This document shows, piece after piece, positions 51,713 to 62,745 of a stretch of DNA of 64,000 nucleotides. Where the stretch lies: contig NC_134644.1 of NCBI RefSeq assembly GCF_030463565.1, forward strand, positions 101,800,765 through 101,864,764. Reading direction: 5' to 3'. The notes below the pieces were generated by a model. That model was not told the DNA's origin. It searched no databases and worked only from the letters and a program-made list of their open reading frames with translations. A program made the position numbers and the translations under genes. The number at the start of each line of letters is the position of its first letter. The stretch's first letter is position 1. Origin of the DNA: Pelecanus crispus (Eukaryota; Chordata; Aves; Pelecaniformes; Pelecanidae).

Positions 51713-52129
51713 GCAAGTGTGGTGGGTTGACCCTGGCTGGATGCCAAGTGCCCTCCAAAGCCGCTCTATTACTCCCCTTCTCAACAGGGCAGGGGAGAGA
51801 AAACATAACGAAAAAGCTCATGGGTCAAGATAAGGACAGGGAGATCACTCAGCAATTACTGTCGCATGCAAAACAGACTCGACTTGGGGAAAAATCAGTT
51901 TAATTTATTGCCAATCAAAACTGAGTAGGGTGATGAGAAATAAAACCAAATCTTAAAACACCTTCCCCCCACCCCTCCCTTCTTCCCAGGCTCAACTTCA
52001 CTCCCAATTTTCTCTACCTCCTCCCCTGCAACAACGCAGGGGGATGGGGAATGGGGGCTGCGGTCGGTTCATCACACGTTGTCTCTGCTGCTCCTTCCTC
52101 CTCAGGGGAGGGCTCCTCACACTCTTCCC

Positions 52130-52550
52130 CTGCTCCAGCGCGGGGTCCCTCCCACGGCAGACAGTCCTCCACCAACTTCTCCAGCGTGGGTCCTTCCCAT
52201 GGGCTGCAGTTCTTCACAAACTGCTCCAGCGTGGGTCCCTTCCACGGGGTGCAGCCCTTCAGGAGCAGACTGCTCCAGCGTGGGTCCCCCATGGGGTCAC
52301 AAGTCCTGCCCGCAAACCTGCTCCAGCCTGGGCTCCTCTCTCCATGGGTCCACAGGTCCTGCCAGGAGCCTGCTCCAGCGTGGGCTTCCCACAGGCTCAC
52401 AGCCTCCTTTGGGCACATCCCCCTGCTCCGGCATGGGGTTCTCCCCGGGCTGCAGGTGGATATCTGCTCCATCGTGGGCCTCCATGGGCTGCAGGGGCAC
52501 AGCTGCCTCACCATGGGCTGCACCAGGGGCTGCAGGGGAATCTCTGCTCC
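52130..52550 (-). repeat. Minisatellite within the LTR (~46-bp units)
   Basis: On the plus strand, units open with CTGCTCCAGCGTGGGTCCC or close variants at 52130, 52176, 52221, 52270, 52318, 52370, 52423, 52464, 52503 and 52544, spaced 39-53 bp. The units are imperfect. The tract is GC-rich and stop-poor, which explains three overlapping plus-strand frames of 212-248 codons and two minus-strand frames of 161-169 codons here. It lies between the TATA-like box and the poly(A) region, so it would be in the R or leader part of a transcript. Confidence 0.9.
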
Positions 52551-52677
52551 GGTGCCTGGAGCACCTCCTGCCCTCCTTCTTCACTGGCCTTGGTGTCTGC
52601 GGAGTCGTTCCTCTCACATGTTCTCGCTCCTCTCTCCGGCTGCAGTTGCATTGCATGGTGGTGGGGGGTTCCCCCTT

Positions 52678-52685
52678 CTTAAATA
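52678..52685 (-). promoter_or_regulatory. LTR TATA-like box
   Basis: TATTTAAG on the minus strand, at the end of the short U3 of the 1,148-bp LTR. Its place relative to the LTR start and the downstream poly(A) signal fits a retroviral promoter. Activity today is unknown. Confidence 0.6.
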
Positions 52686-52870
52686 CGTTATCCCAGAGGC
52701 ACTGCCACCATCGCTGATGGGCTCGGCCTTGGCCAGCGGTGGGTCCATCTTGGAGCCGGCTGGCATTGGCTCTATCAGACATAGGGGAAGCTTCTAGCAG
52801 CTTCTCACAGAAGCCACCCCTGTAGGCCCCCTGCTACCGACACCTTGCCACGCAAACCCAATACAGCAAG

Positions 52871-54120
52871 TTGGCCCCTTTTGAAACCAGCAAGCTTATG
52901 CTAACTTGGAATCTGTACAAATGAATGCAAAGCTCGAGAGCTACGCTATATTTACATTATGTTTCTATTAATTCTTCTGAAGATGCATGAGCTGAGCTAT
53001 CCAGATTAGAGCTGAGGACCCACATACTCAAAAAGGACAACAATTCACTTTTTGGTTTGCAAGGAGTAACATTCAGTATTTAATTTTAAGTGAGAGTTTA
53101 TCAGGTCTAAAAGCTCAGGGCATTTGTACTGACACAGAGAGCTCTGAAGGCCAAAGTTAAACTTAAATAGGACCAAACCCATTAGCAATCAGTTCTCCTA
53201 TGTTATTCTGTAGGGTATATTGATGTACACAGTGTTGTTTTTCACACACCCCTCCATCTCTGTATTACCATCAGCATTACTGACACCATAGCCCACAGCA
53301 TCATTTGTGCCAGCACAACCTGAGAGCCCCTGATACAACTACACGCTACGCTTGAGACACAGAGCTTGTGCTCAGGAAACTTTTTCTATCACTGCCAAAT
53401 AATTTATGTTTTAAATTATAATTGATGGATGGAAGAACTAAAGGCTCCCGTTAAGGACAATGTTGCATCTTCTGTGGGTGGATGCTAAAGTCAATGAAAC
53501 AGGAAAAGGAAATCAGAATACTTCTGCTTTCAAATGCAGGGTGTTGCAGGTGTCTGAGCTCCCCAATAGCAGTGTCAGACTAACACACAGGACTGCAGGA
53601 GCTACACCGAGTCTGGCCCTTTAGCATGCTCCAGTGAAATACTGGTGTCCCTCATGCCTGGAGATGGACCTGGGAAACTGAACTGGCTCTGAACCCAGAG
53701 ATCAGCAGCAGTGATCTCAGTCTTCCCAAACATCTTTCAGTTATTCTCACACAGTCCTTTTTAACAAATGCAAAAAAATTTGAATTTTGTCATTCAAATG
53801 AAAAGACAAGCTTTCTTAGCAGACTAGCTTTTGTACATGCTACCGTTGCATATTTATTTTTTAGTACATAGAAATCAGTTTAGTTACATTATACTAGGAC
53901 TGACCAAAAAGAGGAATTTAATCCCAAATCAAGATTAAATTGGATATTTTATAATTTTTATGATATTTGTTAAAATATTTTACTTTGAGTACTGTAGAAA
54001 CATAAGCTAGATTGAATCACTGCTTGAAAATTTTTATATCACTGAGATACGGCACCAAAAAGCTATACATGGAAATAATACATATATTGAGAAATGCCAG
54101 TTTGACATATATATTCCCAA
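52871..54120. other. Intergenic AT-rich DNA, no gene seen
   Basis: Very AT-rich, especially 53800-54120, with no open frame of note and no recognisable repeat. Confidence 0.6.
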
Positions 54121-54545
54121 TTGTCTTTGCCTGACATGAGTTACATAAAGACATGTTTTACATACTCCTGGTGGGACACCCTGATCCTCCGTGGTGTTGC
54201 CGGTACTGTAAGGATTTTAAAGGATCGCCTTGTGTGTACGAATGGAATACCTTGGTGCTTTGCATGGTCTGAAATCACCCTTAACAGCAGGCACGTTAAG
54301 GGTCTCTTCTCTCCGCTACCAATCAGTTGCACAAGTCTTGGTGATACAAGCACGGGCTTGGAGTCTACTTCTGCCTTATCTCCTCCAAAAAGCGCTTCTG
54401 CACCCCATCCTGCTAACAAACTGCAAAGACCCCAGTACAACTTTGTGTAAGCTGTTTCATCCAGATTTCCAGCAAAACCTTCATCTTCGTAGCTTTCTAT
54501 GCACCTATAAGAGATTCCAACCTGCATGCGTGTCCCACGTCTGAG
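54121..54545. other. Unassigned stretch open on both strands
   Basis: A GC-richer island in AT-rich DNA. It is open for 128 codons on the minus strand (54141-54527) and for 109 and 104 codons in two plus frames. The minus frame has a varied, protein-like composition (LYWGLCSLLAGWGAEALFGG near its middle) but no motif I know and no clear acceptor or donor pair. It could be a decayed exon, a retrocopy or chance. I do not assign a function. Confidence 0.25.
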
Positions 54546-55376
54546 CTGCCCAGATGGTTGGTTTTGATCTTGTACTTTCCTTCACCGAGATTTCATTGAA
54601 TTCATAGCTTCATCATGAAGGATTATTGGCCTCAAGCTTAAAAAGACTAATCAAGTAGGCAGAGCCATGCCTTAGTAAGCACTTTTTGCTGTTTACAACA
54701 ACCATCCCAGTTCTTAACCGAATCCCAGACATATTTTAAGGTCAATGCTCTATCCATCTGGTAGTGCTGGATTTAATCTTCACTGTGTTTTCTATTTTGA
54801 AACTTATAAACTTGCATTTTACATACACGTGTAAACAGAAATAATTCAAGAGCAGCATCACTGGGCTCTGGTTTGTTGTAAAAATGTGACAACTACCCTG
54901 GAGCAACAGAGGGTGTAGAAGATAGGACTACTGGGGCACCTTTGGGGAGTACCTTGAGGACATAGGAAATACCAAAAGGAAGGGTAGTCTGCACATTTTA
55001 TACATAGTAGCAAAAAAGAAGATCCATGCTCAAACAGTTGTTTATGTGGCCTTGTATCATATGAGTGCAGAGGTTTACTGGTCTAATTAATCAAGACAAT
55101 CCTCTTTCATAAAAATTGTTGCAAGTGGAATATTCCTAAGAATTAGTGGCTTACTTGGTTGCTCTACTTCTCCAGCAAGCTATTTATGAAAGAATTACAC
55201 ACTGTACCTATACGGACCAGACACTTTCCATACATGTTTACTTGCCTACATACAATTCAAGCCACAGCCACACGTGATTTTTTTTTTTAAAGAATTAAAA
55301 AGGTCAGTAACTTTTTTATGCAGCTCTTATTTGCTTCTTGAATAAAGCCACAGTAAAACAATATAGCCAAAAATGC
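54546..55376. other. AT-rich DNA downstream of the candidate 3' UTR
   Basis: No gene. A weak tRNA-SINE-like stretch at 54690-54785 was considered and set aside. A T/A tract lies at ~55280. On the minus strand this region would lie past the distal poly(A) signal at 55377. Confidence 0.5.
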
Positions 55377-55382
55377 TTTATT
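55377..55382 (-). promoter_or_regulatory. Distal candidate poly(A) signal
   Basis: AATAAA on the minus strand, followed 15-30 nt downstream by the T/G-rich TTGTTTTACTGTGGC. It is the last of a cluster; other minus-strand AATAAA hexamers lie at 55489-55494, 55676-55681, 55915-55920 and 56151-56156. Confidence 0.4.
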
Positions 55383-58300
55383 TCACCATTAGCCATATAA
55401 CCAGTAAGCATAAAATGGTGGCTGTAATATTTTTGTTCAAAACAGTTCCAAACCCCAAGAAAACTATACTGAAAACATTAACCAATACTTTATTCCTATA
55501 AAAATAAAAAAGAAAAATGATACATTCACTTCAAGAAGTGTCTACATTTTTAAACAATAAATTAAGCTTTGTAATATCAACATCAATTTACATTTCAAAT
55601 GATCTAAAAGAAAAGTACAGCTTAGGATACAAAATAAACTCTTTCCTTACCTTCCAAATACATCAAAAACATTCTTTTATTCCTTTAATTCACTGGCACC
55701 TAAGATCTCAGAAGAAGAAACTACAGATCGCTACAGAAACAACCATTAAAAAAAAAATAGCCAGAGTCTATGGATATTATCTTCCAAGCTTTTTTACATC
55801 TCTGACAAAAACACTAACTGAATGCGTATGAAAATACAAAATTAGTGACTAGAATAGTGGAATCTTTTTCAAAGCTTGCAAAAAATTACTTTGGCTTTCC
55901 CAACTGTTATGTAATTTATTCCAGTACTATTAAGCACATTTCTGTATCAGTTGCAATGAAGGTCAGTTTTAACCAATCATCATTTGTTATTATGAATGCC
56001 TGGCAGATTTTCAAAGCCTTGATAGGCCTGTCCCCATTATTTATCTTGTATGTCTCTATTAAGGTTACACAATGAAGTGTGAAAACCTAAATAAATTACG
56101 TTTAGTACTCACTGCACAGGTCACTGGAATATAAGCATTGATACTTGTAATTTATTTTGCAAAATCTGGATTTGAAATATATTTACATTTGAGCGCCTAT
56201 ACTAATCTCCCACCTAATTTCTACAGACAGTAATTTAATTTCTATTAAAAACTATGAAAGCAAGTTATACCAGGTTTTCATTCACATGTGCGAAGCTCTG
56301 AATTAGAAGGGCACTGGTCAAGAACAACTCAACTGCTACCATGCTAACCTGCTGCTTAATTGAAGCAAATGAAGCCCACAGAAAGTAACGCTGCTGGTCT
56401 GAACATTTTTCTGGAATGAACGTAGGGCTTCAATGTTCTTGCAAACTCACATAGATACACCTGATCTTACTTTAAACGAGACTGCTCAGGTTAGATAATA
56501 CAATGCCACTAAGGTCAGCAGAGACTGCTGATTTACTGAGCAGGCTTTCAGTCTCTTCCGTAAGGAAGGAAGCCCTTTCTCCTCCCATTCTGCAGCAAGG
56601 ACTTCTGAACCAGGATTGCAACCAACCCTTCGCAGGAAAGTTGAGAAATTAATCAGGCGGTTAGGTCAATGCCAACTTTTCTGTGCTTTAGTGGCCATAC
56701 TGCTTACTGCTACTTGAGAACTAGTTTGGTTTACAACTATAAAAGATGCACCCACAGCAAAGATACTCACTTCTAGCAGCTTGCTTTTTTTACAGAGAAA
56801 CTTTTTTTTTTTCCCCCCCTCGTAAAAGGTATAAGCGTGTTTTGTATAAGTTGCCCTTCCTTACTTGAAGATTCAGATTTTAATGCATGGGGGTTTTTTT
56901 AAGCATCAATTCTAGCTTCGTACAAGAAGACTTCCTGATGCTTGGGAGAGCAAGCTCCAAAGACTTCCTATTTACAAAACGGTTGTTCTGCAAAAGGCTG
57001 ATAGAAATATGATGCTAGACTGGTTTCAGCTGGTAATTGATGTGAGGTAATGGATTTAATAGGTCTAGCAAAGCATCTGTTTCCTCTTAGCATGCACGGC
57101 AACCTCGCTAGTTACCCGGCCACATTTGAGTTCCATCTATGTCTCAGAAAGAGACACCAAATGAAAACAGGCAAAATAATTTTTAGAAGGAAAAGATTTC
57201 AGTTTTGTTTAATGCTACTTAAAAGCACAAAGCAGCAAATGAGGAAAAAGTTCTACTTAAAATTATTTTCTAGGTCAATTTGACAAAAATTAAATCCTAT
57301 CAATAGTAGGGCTCTTTAGTAAAGAAATTGCTCCAAGAGCAATGATGCATTTAAAACATAGAAAAGTGTTCTGCAAAGGGAAAGAAATCTTGCATTTCCT
57401 ACCCCTACCTTATCTGTTAAAAACATTTTCACCTTCACAAAACTTTTTTTCTTTTAAAAATAAAAAACAAGTCTTATCTGCCCTGAACAAAACATTTCCT
57501 ACATGCTTTTTCAACATAGCTTTTTTTTTTACTACCGTTAGCAGCACTGTTTAAATTCCTCAGAGAGGAGCTCAGTTCAGACTGGTCTCAACACCACACT
57601 GCACCGTCAGCAGGTGTTAAGTAACATCATACCTTAAGAGAAAGCAACATCACTTAGCCTGTCTATGACAAAGCCAGTTTTACAGTTGTGGGAAACCTCA
57701 AAGTGTTCTTAAAAGGTAAAACAATGACAATTCAAGAAATGGCATCATGAAAGCCAAGAAAACAGAAGTTGAGCAACTAACAGCAAAGTGAAGTGTTTCA
57801 TTATTAATGTCTATTAAAATCAATGCTTTAATATTTTAAATAAGAATTTCATTGAAGATTCAAAACCTGCAGCTAAGGTCAAAATAACACACAATCTAAG
57901 ACTCTTATCCAAGTAGTCTTCAATAAAATTAGGAGAGTCAATAAAGGTACATTCCACTCCCCATCCCCAAAGCCACCTCGTGAGATGAATTTGTCTTTAA
58001 AAAAAAAGGCAATAGTTTCTGGTCTCTTAACTACAGCTAAAACTAAACAAACAGTGTCAACAGTCCACACAATTTACTTTTTCCATTATATTCTTTGTCC
58101 TCAACAATTGCTCTTTGTATCAGTGGTCAAATCAGACCACCACTGTCACAGGGTTAGTCTGAGCTGAAAAATGGTTAAATATAGCAATATCATGTGCTAC
58201 TCCTTCCTTTTCACTTGGACAAACTTACCTCCTTTTTTTTTTTTTTCTTTAAAGACAACAAGTTTCAGTGATTATGGATACTATTGTACTATTGTTTGAA

Positions 58301-60208
58301 GCTTGTACAGCTACTGAACAACTGGAACATTAAATATGTTAAAGTACACTAAAACTAAATCATATTGCATTAGATTGCTATATTTAAACTGTTAATATAA
58401 TACTATTGTTAAAACAGACAATCATCTGAGATGGCTTAACACTACCAGTGTCAGAACTTAAATGCAAGAGAACCCATTTAATCAAAACATTATGTTTTAT
58501 ATAATGAATTAATCATTCACTTGGCTTTCAACTGCCTTTGAACAAAGTATTTCATGACACAACTTTACCTTCTATATAGTTTCAATTAATAAATGCTTTT
58601 AACCAAGTAGACTAATTGCAGGTTACCAATCGAAATACAAACATTTCCCAGCGCATGTTCTTTCTGGAAAGGCTTTATGTGAAGGAGTAAAATAAACTTG
58701 CATTTAAATGCTACATTTCAGGATATAACAAGAAAGCCATTATCAGTGAAATAACTATGTTTAAATTTTAATTGATTGAATATGAACCACGCATGTCTAT
58801 TTTCAACATTTTCCATCAGTGGACCATTTATGCATTTAGTCTGACGGATAAGAACACTATCTACAGGGAAGAAATTTTGTTGTAAACCAGTATCATATTA
58901 TGCTTGTAATAAAGCAAATGCACAGTTCATTAGATATTTCAGAGCTACAGTTCTTTTGAAATATATATATAATATATATTTTATATATATTTTTTTTTAA
59001 CCAAGTATTGCATAGTAGAAAAAAGGAGGGGAAAAAAGAGAACCAACTGTTAAAAGAATGAGTGTATATGAAGAGCTATTGCTGAATTCTTAGGTACATT
59101 TTGATCACATATAATTTAGTACCAACACCAAAAAGACAGGATTATTGAGACCAAAACCCTGGATTATAAATTTTTTTTTTATTTTTTTTTTTTTCCCAAA
59201 ACACCACCACTGTTCAAGGTTTGGTTGTATTTTAATGATTCATGTTTCATACATCCTGTTACACAAAAGGCATTCATGGTTTACGGCACCATTTTTCTTA
59301 TTTTCTACACATGGTAAGATCTCTCCCTCCCACCTCCGTCTTAGAAGCATTCCCCTGTGATATTTCTGAAGACACTCTGAATAGGCATTTTAGTTACTTC
59401 TGTACCAAATATAAAGCCACTTAGTTAAAAATTATTTAATTCTGAAGAATAAACGTTAGTGTAGTTCACAGTGATGAAAGCCTCAAAGGCTTATTACTCC
59501 CTCTTCATCCACCGCCATTTCTAGAAATTTTGAATACTGTGTGTCTTTTTAATTTCCTAATTCTTGTGGAAACAAAAGCCAGCATTAAGAAGACATTTTC
59601 ATAATTAATGCTTTCATTGTGAGATCAGGTCTAAGGCATACATCATTCAGTGCAAAGTCATCACACACTATAGAGAGAAGACAAAACCCCCTTCATTCTC
59701 CCCTGTGGACCCTACAAGTACATGTGCAAAACCCAGCAAGACTGAAATAAAGATGGACACAATGTACAAGATACTTGCGTACTTAATATTTGCTCTATGG
59801 TTTTACCAAAAAAATAAAACAGATTTTACAGAGATTACTATTTTTATAGCTTTGACTAGTCTCAGTGGCCAGCAATTTCAATTAAAATCCAGATAAGAGT
59901 TCAGGAATGGTATTACCGAAACCATCTAAGTTTACCAGAACAAGAGCAGCATTTGTTGTCACAACATGACCATCATCATTTAAACACACACATACTAATG
60001 TAAGTCAAGCCTATACCATGTATCTTCAGACTGGAGTTATATACGGAATAAATTTACAGTGTTTTGGTAAATACATATTCAACATGAAGAAACATAGTGA
60101 CAGGAATATATCAATAACCTTGAACACAAATAAACCATAAGTTTAATCAAGTACTTCCCTGAAAGAAACAGATGTCACAAAGAGATACTCTAAGTAATTT
60201 TCTCACTA

Positions 60209-60214
60209 TTTATT
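60209..60214 (-). promoter_or_regulatory. Proximal candidate poly(A) signal
   Basis: AATAAA on the minus strand 2.4 kb past the stop codon, with a T/G-rich stretch (TCTCTTTGTGACATCTG) about 25-40 nt downstream. Use of this site would give a 3' UTR closer to the size I remember for mammalian PTPN3. Confidence 0.35.
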
Positions 60215-62626
60215 TTCTTGCTTTTTTCCTCCTTGCCTTTTTCACTTCTTGACAAGCTATTAATTGCAACTCATGCCAACTGCAAGGGTTGACTTTGAGA
60301 CCTGTGCACAACAAAACTTAAAAAAAGATGTTTTACAGAAAGGCACACACATTATAAGAAAAGGAAGCTTGTGTTAACCACCCCACCCAGCAGGCACAGA
60401 TTCTTTAGTGCTCACTACTCCTCACATGGGAAAGAGCCACAAGGTTTTCTCACTGCTCAATATTCCCTCTAAGAACAGCAGGCAGTTTGCACTTGTACAA
60501 CACTTTTCCACATGCATTTTTCAAAAAAGCTTCCCAAGCAACATGTGCGTGTCCAGTATCATTTTACAATTGGAGTCACTGACTGAGTGACCCGATGCAG
60601 TTTAGGAAGTTGAGTGAACCACAGTTATGGTCTCTTGCCTTCCAATCTGTGCCCAATCAAGCAAGAAGATAATGATCCAAAATATTACCAAAACTTCAAT
60701 GAAAGTGAAATCTGGAATGCAGTATATCAGAATGAGCATAAACCTATTTACCCTTCAACCTAACAAAGACAAGAAGCTTTTCATGTTGCCAATTACCCTG
60801 CATGTTCCAATTAAAACTCTCTTCATCAATAAATAGTAACGACGTATCTTCTTTACCTATAACTAATAACGTAATCTTGAAGAAATGACCAAGCCTACAG
60901 AAGACAAGAGTCAGCAATTTAGCACATCCTACATTCACTTTTCAGCTATCTCCTGGGGAAAACACACAACCTTCTGGTAACATGAGAGATGCATATGTAC
61001 AGCTGTGGCAGTTTCTATAATGAAACTCCAGATATAAATGATAATGTCCATAATACAAACCATAATTCTAAAATATATCTGAATATGTGTGTGTGTATAT
61101 ATATATCTCTACAAAGAAAATGATCTAGTTTTCTCTTTTATACACATATAAACATCTGGCTAATATGCCCCATAAAAATTTTTCCTTATTTAGGACTAAT
61201 CTTTTAAATAACGGAGTTTTAAACAGTCCCTTAGAATATTTTTTTTAAACACTAATCAAAAATGAAGAACTATCTCAGGGTAATCCAAAAGCACACACAA
61301 AATAAATTAACATCATACAAACGTGGTTATATTATTCAGAAAGTCCAATTCTCCCATTTGAAATGAAATGGAGACCAGTGTACCTTAGGGTGAATTATTC
61401 AATGTACAAATTCATTCTCTCTTTCCATATAAATCTACATGTGAATTTAGCTGCACTTCTATAAAGCAAGAAACACAGTAAATCCACAGAACTCTTGCAA
61501 AAGGGAGTTGTTTTTCACTGGATAAGAGCAGGTCTTGCTGAAGGGCAGCAAGTCAACATCTTATCACCATCTGAACACTAGCAACACCTGTGCCCTTGTA
61601 AGCTTCACCTTGAATTAGCAGCAACATATTTGATGGGTTCAGTAGTAATTTTTCTTCCAGTATTGGATTAGACTACTTTGCATATACAGTAAGTCAAAAG
61701 TCTAGTACTTGTGTGCAACATTAATCCACATTTTTATATCTGAAAACTCATAAATACACATGGAAACAGAGGCAAAAGAATTAAACCTCATTTTAAGTTA
61801 GAATGTTTTCAGTCCACATACAGAAACAGCAGTGAAAAACAAGTATAAATGAGATGGACAGCAGAAACAGAAGAAAAGGAGTACAATAACTAAAACTGTA
61901 AGAAGCAGGTCACTTAAAAGGGCAAGTTGCAATTAAAATTGATCAACAGAAGATGTAGACTGTACATAAATGCTTAAATGCAGCATTATTTTGCATATCA
62001 CATACAGTGGATGTGATTCCTAAGAAGCATATTATAACAGCTGGCATACTTTATACTAATAGATTTATGGTAACTGATAATTTCTCAGCTCTTAAGGTAC
62101 AGTAGTTATGCATTAGCCTTTAAAGCTCTTCATTAGCCTTTTAGAAGTCAAGGTTACATTTCAATGAATATTTAGCATCCCAATAAGAATGTTATAAACA
62201 TTCACCTTCAGTGAACTTTCATACAATACAGAGATATTAAATACCTTCTTAAGCTGAATCATTTCAATACTATTAGTTTTCTTTTTGCATTTTCAAAAGA
62301 AACACAAGGACCTTTGTAACTTCCAAAGTGAAGGGTGTTTTAAGGCAGTAAAAGATATGTATTAAGGTTTCCATGATTGTTTATGGTGCCTATGTGAATA
62401 CAGTATATTACACACAATTGCTCTCAAATATTTATCTACATGACTTCATTATACTGTACATGATTTAGCAATCTTCTTGAGAAATTTAAAGTGCCACAGT
62501 TCAAATGTGCTCATCTGTCTTTTCATGGGCTTCTAGTCCATTCTAGTTGGTTTCAGAAACAAGCCCTTGCTTTACTTAAAGAGCAGTCTTTTTAGGGGAA
62601 AAGAGCATTCATCCTTCACTGCTGTG

Positions 62627-62704
62627 CTAACTGGAATCCAGTGGTCGAACCAATCCTTCTTTGTAAACACGAAGAATAGCTTCACAAACAAATTTGTATT
62701 GACT
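62627..62704 (-). CDS. PTPN3: PTPN3 terminal coding exon (partial gene)
   Basis: Partial: the last 25 codons plus a TAG stop (62627-62629). The frame begins with AGT directly after the acceptor AG, in phase 0, and reads [20 protein letters not shown] then PLDSS. This matches the final helix and tail of the tyrosine-phosphatase domain of PTPN3/PTPN4, the non-receptor phosphatases with FERM, PDZ and catalytic domains that act at the membrane-cytoskeleton interface. The [13 protein letters not shown] core is characteristic. The short tail ending ...LDSS fits my memory of PTPN3 (ending LDPS) better than PTPN4 (a longer Thr/Ser-rich tail ending in NK). The catalytic Cys and all other exons lie outside, beyond 64000. 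The exon is too short to stand out by ORF length; the identification rests on peptide recognition plus the splice site. Confidence 0.8.
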   Translation of the reverse strand, partial: SQYKFVCEAILRVYKEGLVRPLDSS

Positions 62705-62745
62705 CTGTATAAGAAAAAAAAACAAAAACATTTATGGATGATTAG
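62705..62745 (-). promoter_or_regulatory. 3' splice site of the PTPN3 last intron
   Basis: On the minus strand: a branch-point-like CTAAT (62741-62745, branch A at 62742), then a T-rich tract TGTTTTTGTTTTTTTTT, then CTTATACAG ending at 62705. The branch-to-acceptor distance is 37 nt, within the normal range. All elements are in the right order, which strongly supports the exon call. Confidence 0.8.

Larger units (their letters stand above)
51718..52865 (-). mobile_element. Endogenous retrovirus solo LTR, 1,148 bp, 5-bp TSD
   Basis: On the minus strand it starts TGTATTGGGTTTGCGTGGCA and ends CCAGGGTCAACCCACCACA. A perfect 5-bp duplication, GCAAG, flanks it at 51713-51717 and 52866-52870. On the minus strand a TATA-like TATTTAAG (52678-52685) lies about 180 bp in. 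Then comes a ~420-bp minisatellite, then AATAAATTAAACTG (the reverse complement lies in ~51898-51915) as the poly(A) signal region, then a short U5. No internal viral genes adjoin it. A 5-bp duplication suits an ERVL- or gamma-type element rather than the 6 bp usual for ERVK; the class needs a library match. Confidence 0.93.
55377..62626 (-). other. PTPN3: Candidate long 3' UTR of PTPN3 and possible flank
   Basis: This follows the stop codon of the terminal exon without any splice signal that I recognise. It is uniformly AT-rich, has no CR1, LTR or SINE that I can see in 7.2 kb (unlike the left part of the window), and contains several minus-strand AATAAA hexamers. How far the mRNA really extends is unknown: human PTPN3 has, from memory, a 3' UTR of a few kb, which would favour an end nearer 59-60 kb, while the distal signal cluster at 55.4-56.2 kb would give about 7 kb. 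A TGTAAATA Pumilio-type site lies at about 56175-56182. Simple tracts include TA repeats at 58963-58990, a T-run at 59171-59194 and a TG/TA tract at 61085-61106. Confidence 0.4.

Noticed and set aside
52044-52797. Overlapping frames of 161-248 codons as protein-coding genes
   Set aside because: They coincide with the GC-rich LTR minisatellite, are open in several frames at once, and consist of repeated Ser/Pro/Cys-rich words.
32674-52865. The two LTRs as 5' and 3' ends of one provirus
   Set aside because: They differ in length and U3 sequence, each has its own target-site duplication, and no gag/pol/env sequence lies between them.
54690-54785. tRNA-SINE-like stretch (TAGAGCATTGACC on the minus strand)
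   Set aside because: Only an A-box-like half is visible; the B box is too degraded to call.
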